The position numbers and the translations under genes were made by a program. DNA of 64,000 nt from Halomonas sp. A11-A. GTDB lineage: Bacteria > Pseudomonadota > Gammaproteobacteria > Pseudomonadales > Halomonadaceae. Shown piece after piece: positions 16,540-24,769 of the stretch. Within the stretch, counting starts at the first letter, position 1. Every line of letters starts with the position of its first letter. The notes below the pieces were generated by a model. The model was not told the DNA's origin. It saw nothing but the letters and a program-made list of their open reading frames with translations, and searched no databases. Location: NCBI RefSeq assembly GCF_003182195.1, contig NZ_QGTM01000008.1:61596-125595 (forward strand), read 5' to 3'.

Positions 16540-18435
16540 TTACGCAGGCTCCACCAGCATCCGCCCCGACATCTCCATGTGGAGGGCGTGGCAGAACCAG
16601 CTGCAGTAGTACCAGTGCACGCCGGGCCTGTCGGCGATGAAGGTGGCCGACGAGGTCTGCTGCGGGTGGATCTCGAAGTTGATGCCGTGGTTGACCATGG
16701 CGAAGCCGTGGCTCACGTCGGCGATGTTGTCGAGGTTGGTGACCACCACCGTGACCTCGTCGCCCTGCTTGACCCGGAACTCGGTGAGGCCGAAGTTGGG
16801 GGCCACCGAGGTCATGTAGACCCGCACCTTGTTGCCGTCGCGAATCACCGTGTTGGCGGTCTCCAGATCGACGCCATCGGCGCGGGCCATGGCCACGGTC
16901 TCGGCGAAGTAGGGGTCGTCCCTGGTGTAGGTCTGCGACGGATTGAGCTGATCGGCGCGGATCATCAGGGCGTCGTGGGGCTCGGCATAGGTCGGACCGT
17001 CGTGGATCAGCGTCATCTGCTGGCCGGAGATGTCGATCAGCTGGTCGTTCTCGGCGTGCATCGGGCCTACCGGCAGGAAGCGGTCCTTGGAGAACTTGCT
17101 CAGCGCGGCCAGGTACTTGCCGTCGACGTCGCGGCTGCAGGCCAGCGAGGCCTTGATGTGGCCAATGTTGTAGTGCACATCGATACGGTCACGGATGTAG
17201 TTGACCTCGTCGCCGTTATAGGCGCGGATGGCATCCTCCACGTTCCACTTCACCACCTGGCTGTCGAGGAACAGCGAGGTGTAGGCGTTGCCGCGGTTGT
17301 CGAAGGTGGTGTGCAGCGGACCCAGGCCCACTTCCGGCTCGGCCACCACGGTGTCACGCGGATCGTCCAGGCTGCCATCGAACCAGGCGTCGACCCGTGA
17401 CCACTCGATCACGGTGCAGGTCGGCGACAGCTTGCCGCTGACCACGCAGTACTTGCCTTCCGGAGGCATGGTGTTGACGCCGTGTGGGCTGCGCGGGGTC
17501 GGTACATAGAGGGCGAAGGGGTTGCGGCCGCTGTGTGCCTGCTCGCGGGCATCGACCACCGGGACGGCGGAGTCGCCGACGGTGGTGGACTCGCCGTTGG
17601 CGATCGCTTGCTCGATGGCCGGCACGTTGAAGATCACCGTCCAGTCGCGCTCCGGGCCCATCATCTCCGGCAGGGTCATGCCGCGGCTGGAGTTGTAGCA
17701 GGAGGCGGCCACGTACTTCTCTGAGTAGTCGGTGTCGCAGTTGTCGAGGTTGCCGTCGACGATGGCCTGCCACTTGATCTCCATGGTGTCGGCGTCGAGA
17801 CAGGTCATCATGGTCCAGTATTCGGACGGATCGTCCATGTGCTGAACGTTGTTGCCCAGCGGGATGATCATCTCGCCGGCGGCGTAGACCCGCTCAGTCC
17901 TGGGCACCCGCTGCAGGGTCAGGCCGTGGATGGACTGAACGTTGGGAATGGTGACGATCTTGTCGGCGCGCATGATGTCGAGGCGGATCCGCGCCACCCG
18001 GGTGTTCAGCTTGTCGTTGATGAAGCAGTAGCGGCCATCGTAGCGGGCGTCGGTGTAGCTCACCTTGGGGTGGTGGGTATCGCCGTTGCGCGGGGCATTC
18101 TCGCCCAGCACACGCTTGGACTCGTTGGTGATCCCCCAGCCGGTGGCGCTGTCGACGTTGAAGACCGGGATACGCAGCAGCTCCCGCATGGAGGGAATAC
18201 CGAGAATACGCACCTCACCGGAATGGCCGCCGCTCCAGAAGCCGTAGTACTCATCGAGCTCACCCGGACCGACGTGGTGCTCGTTGTTGGCTGCCGCCTC
18301 GGCCGGTCGGCTGCCCATCATGGCGCCGGCGCCGAAGCCCCCGGCGAGACTGGCACCGGCCACGCCGGTGATCGCGCTGTTGCGCAGGAAGTGCCGGCGG
18401 CCGAGGTCCTTGATGTGGTCGTTCTTGTCGCTCAT
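16540..18435 (-). CDS. nosZ: Nitrous oxide reductase NosZ (clade I, Tat-exported)
   Basis: The periplasmic copper enzyme that reduces N2O to N2 (631 residues). A Tat signal with twin arginines (DLGRRHFLRNSAI, R13-R14) marks the clade I type. The seven-bladed propeller carries the CuZ histidines, including HVGPGELDEYYGFWSGGHSG, GDTHHPKVS and VHYNIGHIKAS. The C-terminal cupredoxin domain has the CuA ligands in CSWFCHALHMEM (C611, C615, H619, M622). It starts 3 bp after nosR with an AGGAGGAGTGAACC-type ribosome site, indicating a single transcript with nosR. Confidence 0.97.
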   Translation of the reverse strand: MSDKNDHIKDLGRRHFLRNSAITGVAGASLAGGFGAGAMMGSRPAEAAANNEHHVGPGELDEYYGFWSGGHSGEVRILGIPSMRELLRIPVFNVDSATGWGITNESKRVLGENAPRNGDTHHPKVSYTDARYDGRYCFINDKLNTRVARIRLDIMRADKIVTIPNVQSIHGLTLQRVPRTERVYAAGEMIIPLGNNVQHMDDPSEYWTMMTCLDADTMEIKWQAIVDGNLDNCDTDYSEKYVAASCYNSSRGMTLPEMMGPERDWTVIFNVPAIEQAIANGESTTVGDSAVPVVDAREQAHSGRNPFALYVPTPRSPHGVNTMPPEGKYCVVSGKLSPTCTVIEWSRVDAWFDGSLDDPRDTVVAEPEVGLGPLHTTFDNRGNAYTSLFLDSQVVKWNVEDAIRAYNGDEVNYIRDRIDVHYNIGHIKASLACSRDVDGKYLAALSKFSKDRFLPVGPMHAENDQLIDISGQQMTLIHDGPTYAEPHDALMIRADQLNPSQTYTRDDPYFAETVAMARADGVDLETANTVIRDGNKVRVYMTSVAPNFGLTEFRVKQGDEVTVVVTNLDNIADVSHGFAMVNHGINFEIHPQQTSSATFIADRPGVHWYYCSWFCHALHMEMSGRMLVEPA

Positions 18436-18438
18436 GGT

Positions 18439-20583
18439 TCACTCCTCCTGAAGAGTGGGAATGCGCTGCAATTTGGCCCCGCTGCCCTGCGCAGCATCGG
18501 CCGGGAAGATGTCGACGCCACCCGCCTTTGACGAGGCCCTGGTGGCCTTCTCGAAGCGCTTGCGGCGCTTGACCATCGGCGGACAGTGGCGGTCGTCGTG
18601 ATAGGTCACCTGGCAGTCCAGGCAGTAGTGGCATTCGTTGGCATTGATGCGGCCATCGGGGTGGATGGCGGCCACTTCACACTCGTTGGCGCAGATCTGG
18701 CAGGGGGTGCCGCAGCTGCCGCGATGGCGCTTGAGCCAGTCGAACAGGCGCAGCCGGGCGGGAATCGCCAGCCCCGCCCCCAGTGGGCAGAGATAGCGGC
18801 AGTAGGCCTTGTGGGTGAAGGCGGAGACGGCGAGCAGGCCCAGGGCATAGAGCAGGAAGGCCCACTCGCGCTGGAAGCGCATGGTGACGGCGGTCTTGAA
18901 GGGCTCCACCTCGGCATAGCGCTCGGCCTGCCCCAGGGAGTGCAGCGAGACGGCGAACAGGCCCAGCAGGACGATGTACTTGATGGCCCACAGCCGCTCG
19001 TGCAGGGCGAAGGGGACCTCGAACTGGGGCACCCTGAGCCTGCGGGCGGCCTTGTTGATCAGGTCCTGCATGGCGCCGAAGGGACACAGCCAGCCGCAGA
19101 AGACGCCGCGCCCCCACAGCAGCAGCGTCACCGCCACGAACGACCAGAGGATGAACATCATCGGGTCGATCAGGAACGACTCCCAGCTGAAGCTGCCCAT
19201 CAGCGAGTGGACGAAGGTCAGGATATTGACCACCGAGAGCTGGGCCAGGGAGTACCAGCCGATGAAGGTCACGGTATAGACCAGGAAGCCGATGCGCAGC
19301 GGCTCGAGAATGCGCGGATGGCGTGCCAGCACGTCCTGGAACAGCATGATGGCGGTGAGAACGGTCAGGCCGAGGCCAAGGATCACGATCTGGAAGGTGC
19401 GGTCGCGCCACACCTGTACCCACAGAGCCTCCTCGACGGGCGGTGCGAAGCGTTCGACATAGGCTTCCGGAATGCTGTAGTGGGTATTGAAGCGGACGAA
19501 CTCGGTATCCAGGGCGCCGGTGGCCCGGCGTACCAGCAGGCCTAGCTCCCAGGGCTCGCCGGGATCGAACTGGGCCTCCTCGCGAATGATGAAGATATCG
19601 CGCTCGGTCAGCGTCGGGGCACCCTCGATGCCGAGTCGCACGATGCGGCGGTGGTCGCTGTCGTGGAAGGTGATGGCGGTATTGCCCTGGCCCGCCTCGA
19701 TGCGATCGAAGATGCCGCCGCGCACATAGCCTGAGCCCTTGAAGGAGTAGTCGCCCCGGGCCATCACGCCGATGGCGTGCTCGCCCTCGTCGAGGCGTTC
19801 CATGAGCTGGTCGTAGACCACGTCGCCGAGCAGGTTGCGGCCGGCCGTCGGGGCATTCAGGTAGGTCAGGTAGAGATCGATGAAGGTGCTCTCGGGCGCC
19901 GCAGTGCTTGCGTATGCCTCGGCGGGCGTGCCGGCGAAGGCCTCGTTGACCTGGCCATGGGTCAGGTGAAGCCGGCGAAGGGTGCCGTCACCCACCAGGG
20001 TCTCCCAGTCGGCCGGCTCGAACACCTCCTGGCGTACCCTGGCTGGCGGAGTCGCCAGGGGGTCGTCGATCAGGCCCTGCTCGGCGGCGACCCGGCGTGC
20101 GGCGCGCATGATCGTCTCGGTCAGCACGATCACGGTGACGGTGGCGCCCGAGATGGCGTCGAGGTTCTCGCCGACCCGCAGGCGCTCGCTGACGTGATGG
20201 GGGATGTGGGCATCGGCGTAGTCGATGAGGCGCTGCTCGGGAATCCCCACCAGCATGATCGGCTCCTCGTGACCGAGGAGGGTGGCCTGGGTGAGCCGGC
20301 CCTCCAGGTCGATGCCTACCAGCATGTTGATCGGCTTGCCGGAATAGGCCGGGATCGGTGCGATATCGTCCGTCTCGAAGACGAAGCCCAGCAGGGTGTC
20401 GCCGGCATGGACCGCCCTGGCGGGATGCTCCCCCTTGACCTCGGACAGGCGGGTGGCGTCCGGGAAGCCGGGAGTGACCTGCTCGAGCTCGATGGCCTGG
20501 GCCGACAGGGAGCCCAGCAGCAGAAGCAGGCCGAGGAGCCAGCTAAGGGTGTGGGATGCAGGGGGGGAGCGCCGTTTCGACAT
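18439..20583 (-). CDS. nosR: Membrane-bound FMN/iron-sulfur protein NosR
   Basis: A polytopic flavoprotein required for nos expression and for electron flow to NosZ. The product is 714 residues from the ATG at 20583, chosen because it starts a signal peptide (TLSWLLGLLLLLGSLSAQA) and follows AAGGA; an in-frame ATG at 20628 has no good site. The periplasmic FMN-binding domain has SGATVTVIVLTETIMRAAR. The membrane domain carries CxxxCP motifs GVFCGWLCPFGAMQDL and AYCRYLCPLGAGLA. The C-terminal cytoplasmic ferredoxin part has CGTPCQICANECEV and CHYCLDCQVTYHDD. All these are NosR hallmarks. Confidence 0.95.
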   Translation of the reverse strand: MSKRRSPPASHTLSWLLGLLLLLGSLSAQAIELEQVTPGFPDATRLSEVKGEHPARAVHAGDTLLGFVFETDDIAPIPAYSGKPINMLVGIDLEGRLTQATLLGHEEPIMLVGIPEQRLIDYADAHIPHHVSERLRVGENLDAISGATVTVIVLTETIMRAARRVAAEQGLIDDPLATPPARVRQEVFEPADWETLVGDGTLRRLHLTHGQVNEAFAGTPAEAYASTAAPESTFIDLYLTYLNAPTAGRNLLGDVVYDQLMERLDEGEHAIGVMARGDYSFKGSGYVRGGIFDRIEAGQGNTAITFHDSDHRRIVRLGIEGAPTLTERDIFIIREEAQFDPGEPWELGLLVRRATGALDTEFVRFNTHYSIPEAYVERFAPPVEEALWVQVWRDRTFQIVILGLGLTVLTAIMLFQDVLARHPRILEPLRIGFLVYTVTFIGWYSLAQLSVVNILTFVHSLMGSFSWESFLIDPMMFILWSFVAVTLLLWGRGVFCGWLCPFGAMQDLINKAARRLRVPQFEVPFALHERLWAIKYIVLLGLFAVSLHSLGQAERYAEVEPFKTAVTMRFQREWAFLLYALGLLAVSAFTHKAYCRYLCPLGAGLAIPARLRLFDWLKRHRGSCGTPCQICANECEVAAIHPDGRINANECHYCLDCQVTYHDDRHCPPMVKRRKRFEKATRASSKAGGVDIFPADAAQGSGAKLQRIPTLQEE

Positions 20584-20629
20584 GGGGCAGTCCTTGGAAG
20601 CCGGGAGCTCGTTCTGGGACGAGATCATC

Positions 20630-20652
20630 AACAGGTATTAAAAATGCATCTT
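20630..20652 (-). promoter_or_regulatory. NsrR-type operator upstream of nosR
   Basis: A 23-bp box with one strong half-site (AAATGCATCTT on the plus strand) and one weak half-site (AACAGGTATT). It lies about 50-70 bp upstream of the nosR start and about 97 bp from the FNR-type box, thus in the leader if that box is at -41. Confidence 0.6.
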
Positions 20653-20731
20653 TTGTTGCTTTGAAAAACCCGACACCAGGGATGTGGTCGGGCTGATGGG
20701 CTCATCATGGCAGCTGGCGCGGTCATGTGAC

Positions 20732-20745
20732 TTGACGTGGGTCAG
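20732..20745 (-). promoter_or_regulatory. FNR/DNR-type box of the nos operon
   Basis: TTGACGTGGGTCAG on the plus strand matches 9 of 10 half-site bases. A CATGAT -10-like element lies at 20704-20709 (minus strand), giving roughly -41 spacing and a start near 20697. Confidence 0.7.
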
Positions 20746-20792
20746 GTTCGATTCCGACCGTAGGGAAGCGGCCCAGGCGGGCCCCCATGCGA

Positions 20793-20825
20793 AGCGCCCC
20801 CGGCAGCCTGGCTGCCGGGGGCGCT
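20793..20825 (-). terminator. Hairpin downstream of the c5 cytochrome gene
   Basis: A 15-bp perfect stem (AGCGCCCCCGGCAGC and its complement) with a short loop lies between the cytochrome stop and the nosR promoter. It would insulate the two minus-strand units. No T-run follows. Confidence 0.55.
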
Positions 20826-20867
20826 GTGTTCGCGTTGGTCAGGGCTCTTGCCGCTGGAGAAGGGGGC

Positions 20868-21179
20868 TCAGAGCACCGGTTCGAGCATGAAGTCCACCGC
20901 GGCCTTCACCTCCTCGTCGCTGAGGTTGGTGAAGCCGCCGCGGGCCGGCATGGCCTGGAAGCCGTTGATGGAGTGGTCGTAGAGGGTCTCCATGCCCTGC
21001 TCCAGGCGCGGGGCCCAGGCGGCCGCGTCGCCCTTGATGGGGGCGCCGGCGGCACCGGTCATGTGGCAGGCCATGCAGGCCTGGTTGTAGATGGCCTCGC
21101 CGTCGGGCTCGGCCTGGACGGCGGCCGAGAGGGCCAGGGCGGCGACGCCGGTCAGGGTGAGGGTAGCCAGTCGCTTCAT
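20868..21179 (-). CDS. Cytochrome c5-family protein
   Basis: A 103-residue periplasmic monoheme cytochrome. The signal peptide (MKRLATLTLTGVAALALSAAVQA) is followed by YNQACMACHMTGAAGAP (C35, C38, H39), AAAWAPRLEQGMETLYDHSINGFQAMPARGG with the Met ligand, and LSDEEVKAAVDFM. This is the c5 pattern seen in gammaproteobacterial electron carriers. The second of two nearby ATGs (21179) is taken as start because GGAG precedes it by 8 bp. It has its own FNR-type and NsrR-type boxes, so it is likely a dedicated electron donor for NirS or NosZ. Confidence 0.9.
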   Translation of the reverse strand: MKRLATLTLTGVAALALSAAVQAEPDGEAIYNQACMACHMTGAAGAPIKGDAAAWAPRLEQGMETLYDHSINGFQAMPARGGFTNLSDEEVKAAVDFMLEPVL

Positions 21180-21180
21180 G

Positions 21181-21203
21181 AACATGTCTCCAGAATGCAT
21201 CTT
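21181..21203 (-). promoter_or_regulatory. NsrR-type operator upstream of the c5 cytochrome gene
   Basis: The left half of the minus strand reads AAGATGCAT exactly; the other half is degenerate (ACATGTT). It overlaps the ribosome binding site of the cytochrome gene, which would place it deep in the 5' leader. Confidence 0.6.
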
Positions 21204-21280
21204 AAGGCGGTGAAAAAATCGGATGGCGCCGACGCCTCCGATGTCTGGACCCATGATGGCGCAGGGCCCCATGGGTAGCC

Positions 21281-21294
21281 ATGACCCATGTCAT
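21281..21294 (-). promoter_or_regulatory. FNR/DNR-type box upstream of the c5 cytochrome gene
   Basis: ATGACCCATGTCAT is a symmetric TGAC-N4-GTCA core with both outer bases changed. It sits 102 bp upstream of the start codon, between the cytochrome gene and nsrR. Confidence 0.55.
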
Positions 21295-21351
21295 GGCACA
21301 ACGCACTAGCCAGCATCGCCGACGCCGCCCGGCAGCGCAAGCCGGCGGCCG

Positions 21352-21831
21352 TCAGGGGGCCGGCGGCGGGGCGGAGCCGGCCTTGCTGCCGGTCAGCGGC
21401 TCGATCCTCAGCAGCTTGACCAGCTGCGACTGCTGGGGGCCCAGCATGTCGGCCAGGGTGTACTTGTCGAGGACGGCGAGAAAGGCGCGCAGCGCCTCGG
21501 CCAGGATCGGCTTGAGCTGGCAGGCCGGCGTGATGCGGCACTCGTTGCTGTCGCCGAAGCACTCCACCAGCTCCAGGTCGTTCTCGGTATCGCGCACCAG
21601 CCTGCCCAGGCGAATCTCCTCGGGGGCCTTCTTGAGCAGCAGGCCGCCGTTCTTGCCGCGAATGGCGGTGATGTAGCCCTTGTGGCTCAGGTCCTGGACC
21701 ACCTTCATCAGGTGGTTGCGGGAGACATCGAAGCTGGTGGCGATCTCATGGATCGTGGAGCGCTCCTCTCCCTTCGCCGCCAGGTAGATCAGCACGCGAA
21801 TGGAGTAGTCGGTAAAGCGGGTCAGGTGCAT
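21352..21831 (-). CDS. nsrR: Nitric-oxide-sensing Rrf2 family repressor NsrR
   Basis: A 159-residue iron-sulfur repressor that releases DNA when NO nitrosylates its cluster. The winged HTH is MHLTRFTDYSIRVLIYLAAK with recognition helix SFDVSRNHLMKVVQDL. The wing is GKNGGLLL, and three cluster cysteines sit at C91, C98 and C104 in ECFGDSNECRITPACQLK, the NsrR spacing. The Pro/Ala-rich C-terminus is variable. The ATG at 21831 opens the conserved domain; an in-frame TTG 36 bp upstream coincides with an FNR-type box and is unlikely. Nine boxes for this protein occur in the window. Confidence 0.94.
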   Translation of the reverse strand: MHLTRFTDYSIRVLIYLAAKGEERSTIHEIATSFDVSRNHLMKVVQDLSHKGYITAIRGKNGGLLLKKAPEEIRLGRLVRDTENDLELVECFGDSNECRITPACQLKPILAEALRAFLAVLDKYTLADMLGPQQSQLVKLLRIEPLTGSKAGSAPPPAP

Positions 21832-21853
21832 AGGAGGGCTGCCACCTCTCAGC

Positions 21854-21867
21854 TTGATATTAGTCAA
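21854..21867 (-). promoter_or_regulatory. FNR/DNR-type box in the nsrR leader
   Basis: TTGATATTAGTCAA on the plus strand is a full 10/10 consensus. It lies only 22 bp upstream of the nsrR start codon, too close for a class II activator site, so it could instead act as a repressor site over the promoter or transcript start. Confidence 0.7.
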
Positions 21868-21888
21868 ACATGGTTAGATAAGAGCATT

Positions 21889-22302
21889 CTATTCTATCAT
21901 TTTTCTGCTCGCTGCCGTTAAGGCGTCATCGCCTGCGGCATCGGGTCGCGTCAGCAGGAAGCCTGCCACGCCGCAGAACAGCATCCCGGTCGTTACCAGC
22001 ACGGTCGTGGCCGCACCTCCGATCCACAGCACCCCCCAGCTGATCAGCAGTAGAACCAGCGCCAGCCGCTTGGCCCGGCGCGGCACAGCGCGCTGCTCAC
22101 GCCAGGCGTGCAGGGTGGGCCCCAGGCGCGGATGGGCGTGCAGCCACCGGGCCAGCCTCGGCGAGCCCTTGGGGGCGGCCCAGGCCGCCAGCAGCAGGAA
22201 GGGCGTGGTGGGCAGCAGCGGCACCACCAGGCCGGCGGTGCCCAGGCCGATGCAGCCATAGGCCAGCCCGCTCCAGGCGAGGCGCGAGACCGGGTGTGTC
22301 AT
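21889..22302 (-). CDS. DUF454 (YbaN) family membrane protein
   Basis: A 137-residue inner-membrane protein of the DUF454/YbaN family, with unknown biochemical role. The family opening GLAYGCIGLGTAGLVVPLLPTTPF and LLLAAWAAPKGSPRLARWLHAHPRLGP are clear, followed by two further helices (LALVLLLISWGVLWIGG, VLVTTGMLFCGVAGFLLT). The ATG follows GGGGGAGG. An NsrR-type box lies 33 bp upstream, so it probably belongs to the NO-responsive set. YbaN-like genes are known next to heme and respiration genes. Confidence 0.88.
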   Translation of the reverse strand: MTHPVSRLAWSGLAYGCIGLGTAGLVVPLLPTTPFLLLAAWAAPKGSPRLARWLHAHPRLGPTLHAWREQRAVPRRAKRLALVLLLISWGVLWIGGAATTVLVTTGMLFCGVAGFLLTRPDAAGDDALTAASRKMIE

Positions 22303-22334
22303 GGAGAACCTCCCCCGTGGCGGCGATGCTCAAT

Positions 22335-22357
22335 AAATAGTATTTTACATGCATGTT
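22335..22357 (-). promoter_or_regulatory. NsrR-type operator between the DUF454 gene and hemN
   Basis: A 23-bp box with right half ACATGCATGTT and a degenerate, AT-rich left half AAATAGTATTT. It lies 33 bp from the DUF454 start and 219 bp from hemN, so the DUF454 gene is the likelier target. Confidence 0.6.
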
Positions 22358-22460
22358 AATGAGTGGCGCAAAGCCTTCCTCGAGTCGCCCCGGGGGAACC
22401 GTTTCCACCGTTCCTGCCTGCCGAGGGATCGGCCTCGCGTCGACCTCCAGGCGAGGGTAC

Positions 22461-22474
22461 TTGATCCAGGTCAG
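22461..22474 (+). promoter_or_regulatory. FNR/DNR-type box upstream of hemN
   Basis: TTGATCCAGGTCAG matches 9 of 10 half-site bases and lies 102 bp upstream of the hemN start. Anaerobic activation of hemN by FNR-family proteins is established in related bacteria. Confidence 0.65.
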
Positions 22475-22575
22475 CTACCTCGAGAAGGGTACCGACGCGC
22501 CGGGCCCTGAATGGCATACTCTGCCCCATACGGCGGCGCCGCGGTGCCGCCCCCGGTTGAAGAGGCTGTTTCACG

Positions 22576-23961
22576 ATGCAAGACGACCTGCTGTTCGATC
22601 GCCCCCTGGTGGAGAAGTATGACCGCCCGGGGCCGCGCTATACCTCCTACCCCACGGCGCCCCAGTTCCATGCGGCCTTCGCCGAGGACGACTACCGCGC
22701 CGCCGCCGAGCGCAGCAACCGGGCCGAGACGCCCAAGTCGCTGTCGGTCTACGTGCATATCCCGTTCTGCAAGAGCCTCTGCTACTACTGCGCCTGCAAC
22801 AAGATCATCACCCACAACACCGAGCGGGCCGCCGAGTACCTCGAGTGGCTCAAGCAGGAGATCCGCGTGCAGGGTGCGCTGTTCGACGAGTCGCGGCGCA
22901 TGACCCAGCTGCACCTGGGCGGTGGCACCCCGACCTACCTGAGCAACGCCCAGCTCGGCGAGCTGATGGCGGCGCTGGACGAGGCCTTCCACTTCGCCCC
23001 GCCCGCCGAGCGCGAGTTCTCCCTGGAGGTGGACCCGCGCACCGTGACGCCCGAGCAGATCCACGAGCTCCACGACCTGGGCTTCAACCGGCTGAGCTTC
23101 GGGGTGCAGGACTTCGATCGTGACGTCCAGGAGGCGGTGAACCGCCTGCAGAGCGAGGAGCAGGTGGTGGAACTGGTCCAGGCGGCCCGCGACGCCGGCT
23201 TCCAGTCGGTGAGCGTCGACCTGATCTACGGCCTGCCGCGCCAGACCGTGGCCAGCTTCGATGCCACCCTGACCAAGATCATCGCCCTGCAGCCGGACCG
23301 CATCGCCAGCTACAGCTATGCCCACCTGCCCCAGCTGTTCAAGGCCCAGCGCCTGATCCGCCCCGAGGACATGCCGCCGCCGGAGCGCAAGCTGGAGCTG
23401 CTCGAGCTGACCATCCGCCGCCTCACCGCCGCCGGCTACGTCTATATCGGCATGGATCACTTCGCCCTGCCCGACGACGAGCTCTCCCTGGCCCGCGAGA
23501 ACGGCACCCTGCAGCGCAACTTCCAGGGCTACTCCACCCATGCCGACTGCGACATGATCGCCCTGGGCATCACCTCCATCGGCAAGGTGGGCGACACCTA
23601 CAGCCAGAACGTCAAGGAGACCGCCCAGTATCAGCATCGCCTGGAGGAAGGGCGCCTGCCGGTGTTCCGCGGCTACCGCCTCAACGCCGATGACCGCCTG
23701 CGCCGCGACGTGATCAACGCCCTGATGTGCCACAACCGCATCGACTTCGCCACCATCGAGGCCGCCCACGGCATCGTCTTCCGCGACTACTTCGCCGACG
23801 CCCTGGCGCAGCTGCAGGAGATGGCCGACGACGGCCTGCTGGCGATCCGCGAGGGCGAGATCGAGGTGCTGCCCGCCGGACGGCTGATGATGCGCAATGC
23901 CGCCATGGCCTTCGACGCCTATCTCAAGCCCGAAGAGAACCGCTACTCGCGCACCGTCTGA
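22576..23961 (+). CDS. hemN: Oxygen-independent coproporphyrinogen III oxidase HemN
   Basis: A 461-residue cytoplasmic radical SAM enzyme that decarboxylates coproporphyrinogen III to protoporphyrinogen IX without oxygen. The HemN N-terminal trip-wire region GPRYTSYPTAPQFH is followed by HIPFCKSLCYYCAC, whose CX3CX2C binds the 4Fe-4S cluster (C65, C69, C72). Further motifs are HLGGGTPTYL and SFGVQDFDRDVQEAVNR. The full length and the N-terminal motif separate it from the HemW-type homologues. It supports the heavy heme demand of denitrification under anoxia. Confidence 0.96.
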   Translation: MQDDLLFDRPLVEKYDRPGPRYTSYPTAPQFHAAFAEDDYRAAAERSNRAETPKSLSVYVHIPFCKSLCYYCACNKIITHNTERAAEYLEWLKQEIRVQGALFDESRRMTQLHLGGGTPTYLSNAQLGELMAALDEAFHFAPPAEREFSLEVDPRTVTPEQIHELHDLGFNRLSFGVQDFDRDVQEAVNRLQSEEQVVELVQAARDAGFQSVSVDLIYGLPRQTVASFDATLTKIIALQPDRIASYSYAHLPQLFKAQRLIRPEDMPPPERKLELLELTIRRLTAAGYVYIGMDHFALPDDELSLARENGTLQRNFQGYSTHADCDMIALGITSIGKVGDTYSQNVKETAQYQHRLEEGRLPVFRGYRLNADDRLRRDVINALMCHNRIDFATIEAAHGIVFRDYFADALAQLQEMADDGLLAIREGEIEVLPAGRLMMRNAAMAFDAYLKPEENRYSRTV

Positions 23962-24146
23962 GCGAGTCGGCGCAGCCGGCCGGCGCGCCGTCTCCCGCCC
24001 CTGGCCGCGCCACGCCGCGGCTCTCCCGCTGTCAAATGAAAATGGGTCATGATGTCGCCTCTCCTGCACCAGATATGGGGCTTGCCGAGGCGATATGGTC
24101 TATATATGGTAGGCGGGCCGCGGGTGATCGAGGGCTGTCCGGCGAC

Positions 24147-24160
24147 ATGATGCATGTCAG
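24147..24160 (+). promoter_or_regulatory. FNR/DNR-type box upstream of ubiT
   Basis: ATGATGCATGTCAG has intact TGAT and GTCA cores with changed outer bases. It is 76 bp upstream of the ubiT start, a plausible activator distance. The match is weaker than at nirS. Confidence 0.5.
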
Positions 24161-24236
24161 TGCAGCCCGGGGAACACCGGCCTAGGATGAACGGTTCGGC
24201 GGCCTCGGCCGCGTGGTTATCCTCAGGAGAGCTGTC

Positions 24237-24731
24237 ATGTCCCTGCCGTTGTTGCCCTTACCGTTACAGGCCCTGCCGCGCCTTCCCGCACCCGCCCGCC
24301 TGATTCGCGCCGTCGATCCGCGCGTGCCGGTCGGCGTCAAGCGCCGCCTGGTGGAACCGCTGCTCAACCGCACCTTCGCCGAGCCCCTGGCCGAGGGGGA
24401 GTTCGACGCCCTCGAGGGGCGCCGCATCACCCTGGCCATCGAGGATCTCGGCGTGGCGTTGACCCTGACCCTCGAGAACGAGCGCCTCAGGGTCTGTACC
24501 GAGCCCGGCGAGGCCTCTATCCGCGGCGGCTGGCGCGAGTTCCTCTGCCTGGCCACCCGCCGCGAGGACCCCGACGCCCTGTTCTTCCAGCGCCGGCTGC
24601 TGATCGAGGGCGACACCGAGCTCGGCCTGATGGTCAAGAACCTCCTCGACGGTCGCGAGGAGGGGCTGGCCCAGGGGCCCTTCGGTGAACTGCTGGTCCG
24701 CCTGGAGCGGCTGGCGAGACGTACGAGCTGA
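24237..24731 (+). CDS. ubiT: Anaerobic ubiquinone biosynthesis accessory factor UbiT
   Basis: A 164-residue SCP2-domain lipid-binding protein needed for oxygen-independent ubiquinone synthesis. The SCP2 core is seen in LEGRRITLAIEDLGVALTLTLE, CTEPGEASIRGGWREFLCLATRREDPDALFFQRRL and IEGDTELGLMVKNLLDG. The family HTH-like or basic N-terminus (VDPRVPVGVKRRLVEPLLN) is also present. The ATG at 24237 follows AGGAGA; a longer frame from 24213 is less well supported. Its partners UbiU and UbiV are encoded 5-7 kb away. Confidence 0.9.
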   Translation: MSLPLLPLPLQALPRLPAPARLIRAVDPRVPVGVKRRLVEPLLNRTFAEPLAEGEFDALEGRRITLAIEDLGVALTLTLENERLRVCTEPGEASIRGGWREFLCLATRREDPDALFFQRRLLIEGDTELGLMVKNLLDGREEGLAQGPFGELLVRLERLARRTS

Positions 24732-24769
24732 CTTTTTTCGATTAACGCACTTCTTCCGGAGCCATCCGC

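Noticed and set aside
20584..20631. Upstream start of nosR at 20628/20631
   Set aside because: No ribosome site, and it would put charged residues before the signal peptide; the ATG at 20583 has AAGGA and starts the signal sequence. The longer region overlaps the NsrR-type box.
24732..24769. Cobalamin riboswitch before nrdJa
   Set aside because: The gap after ubiT is under 40 bp and has no B12-box-like sequence.
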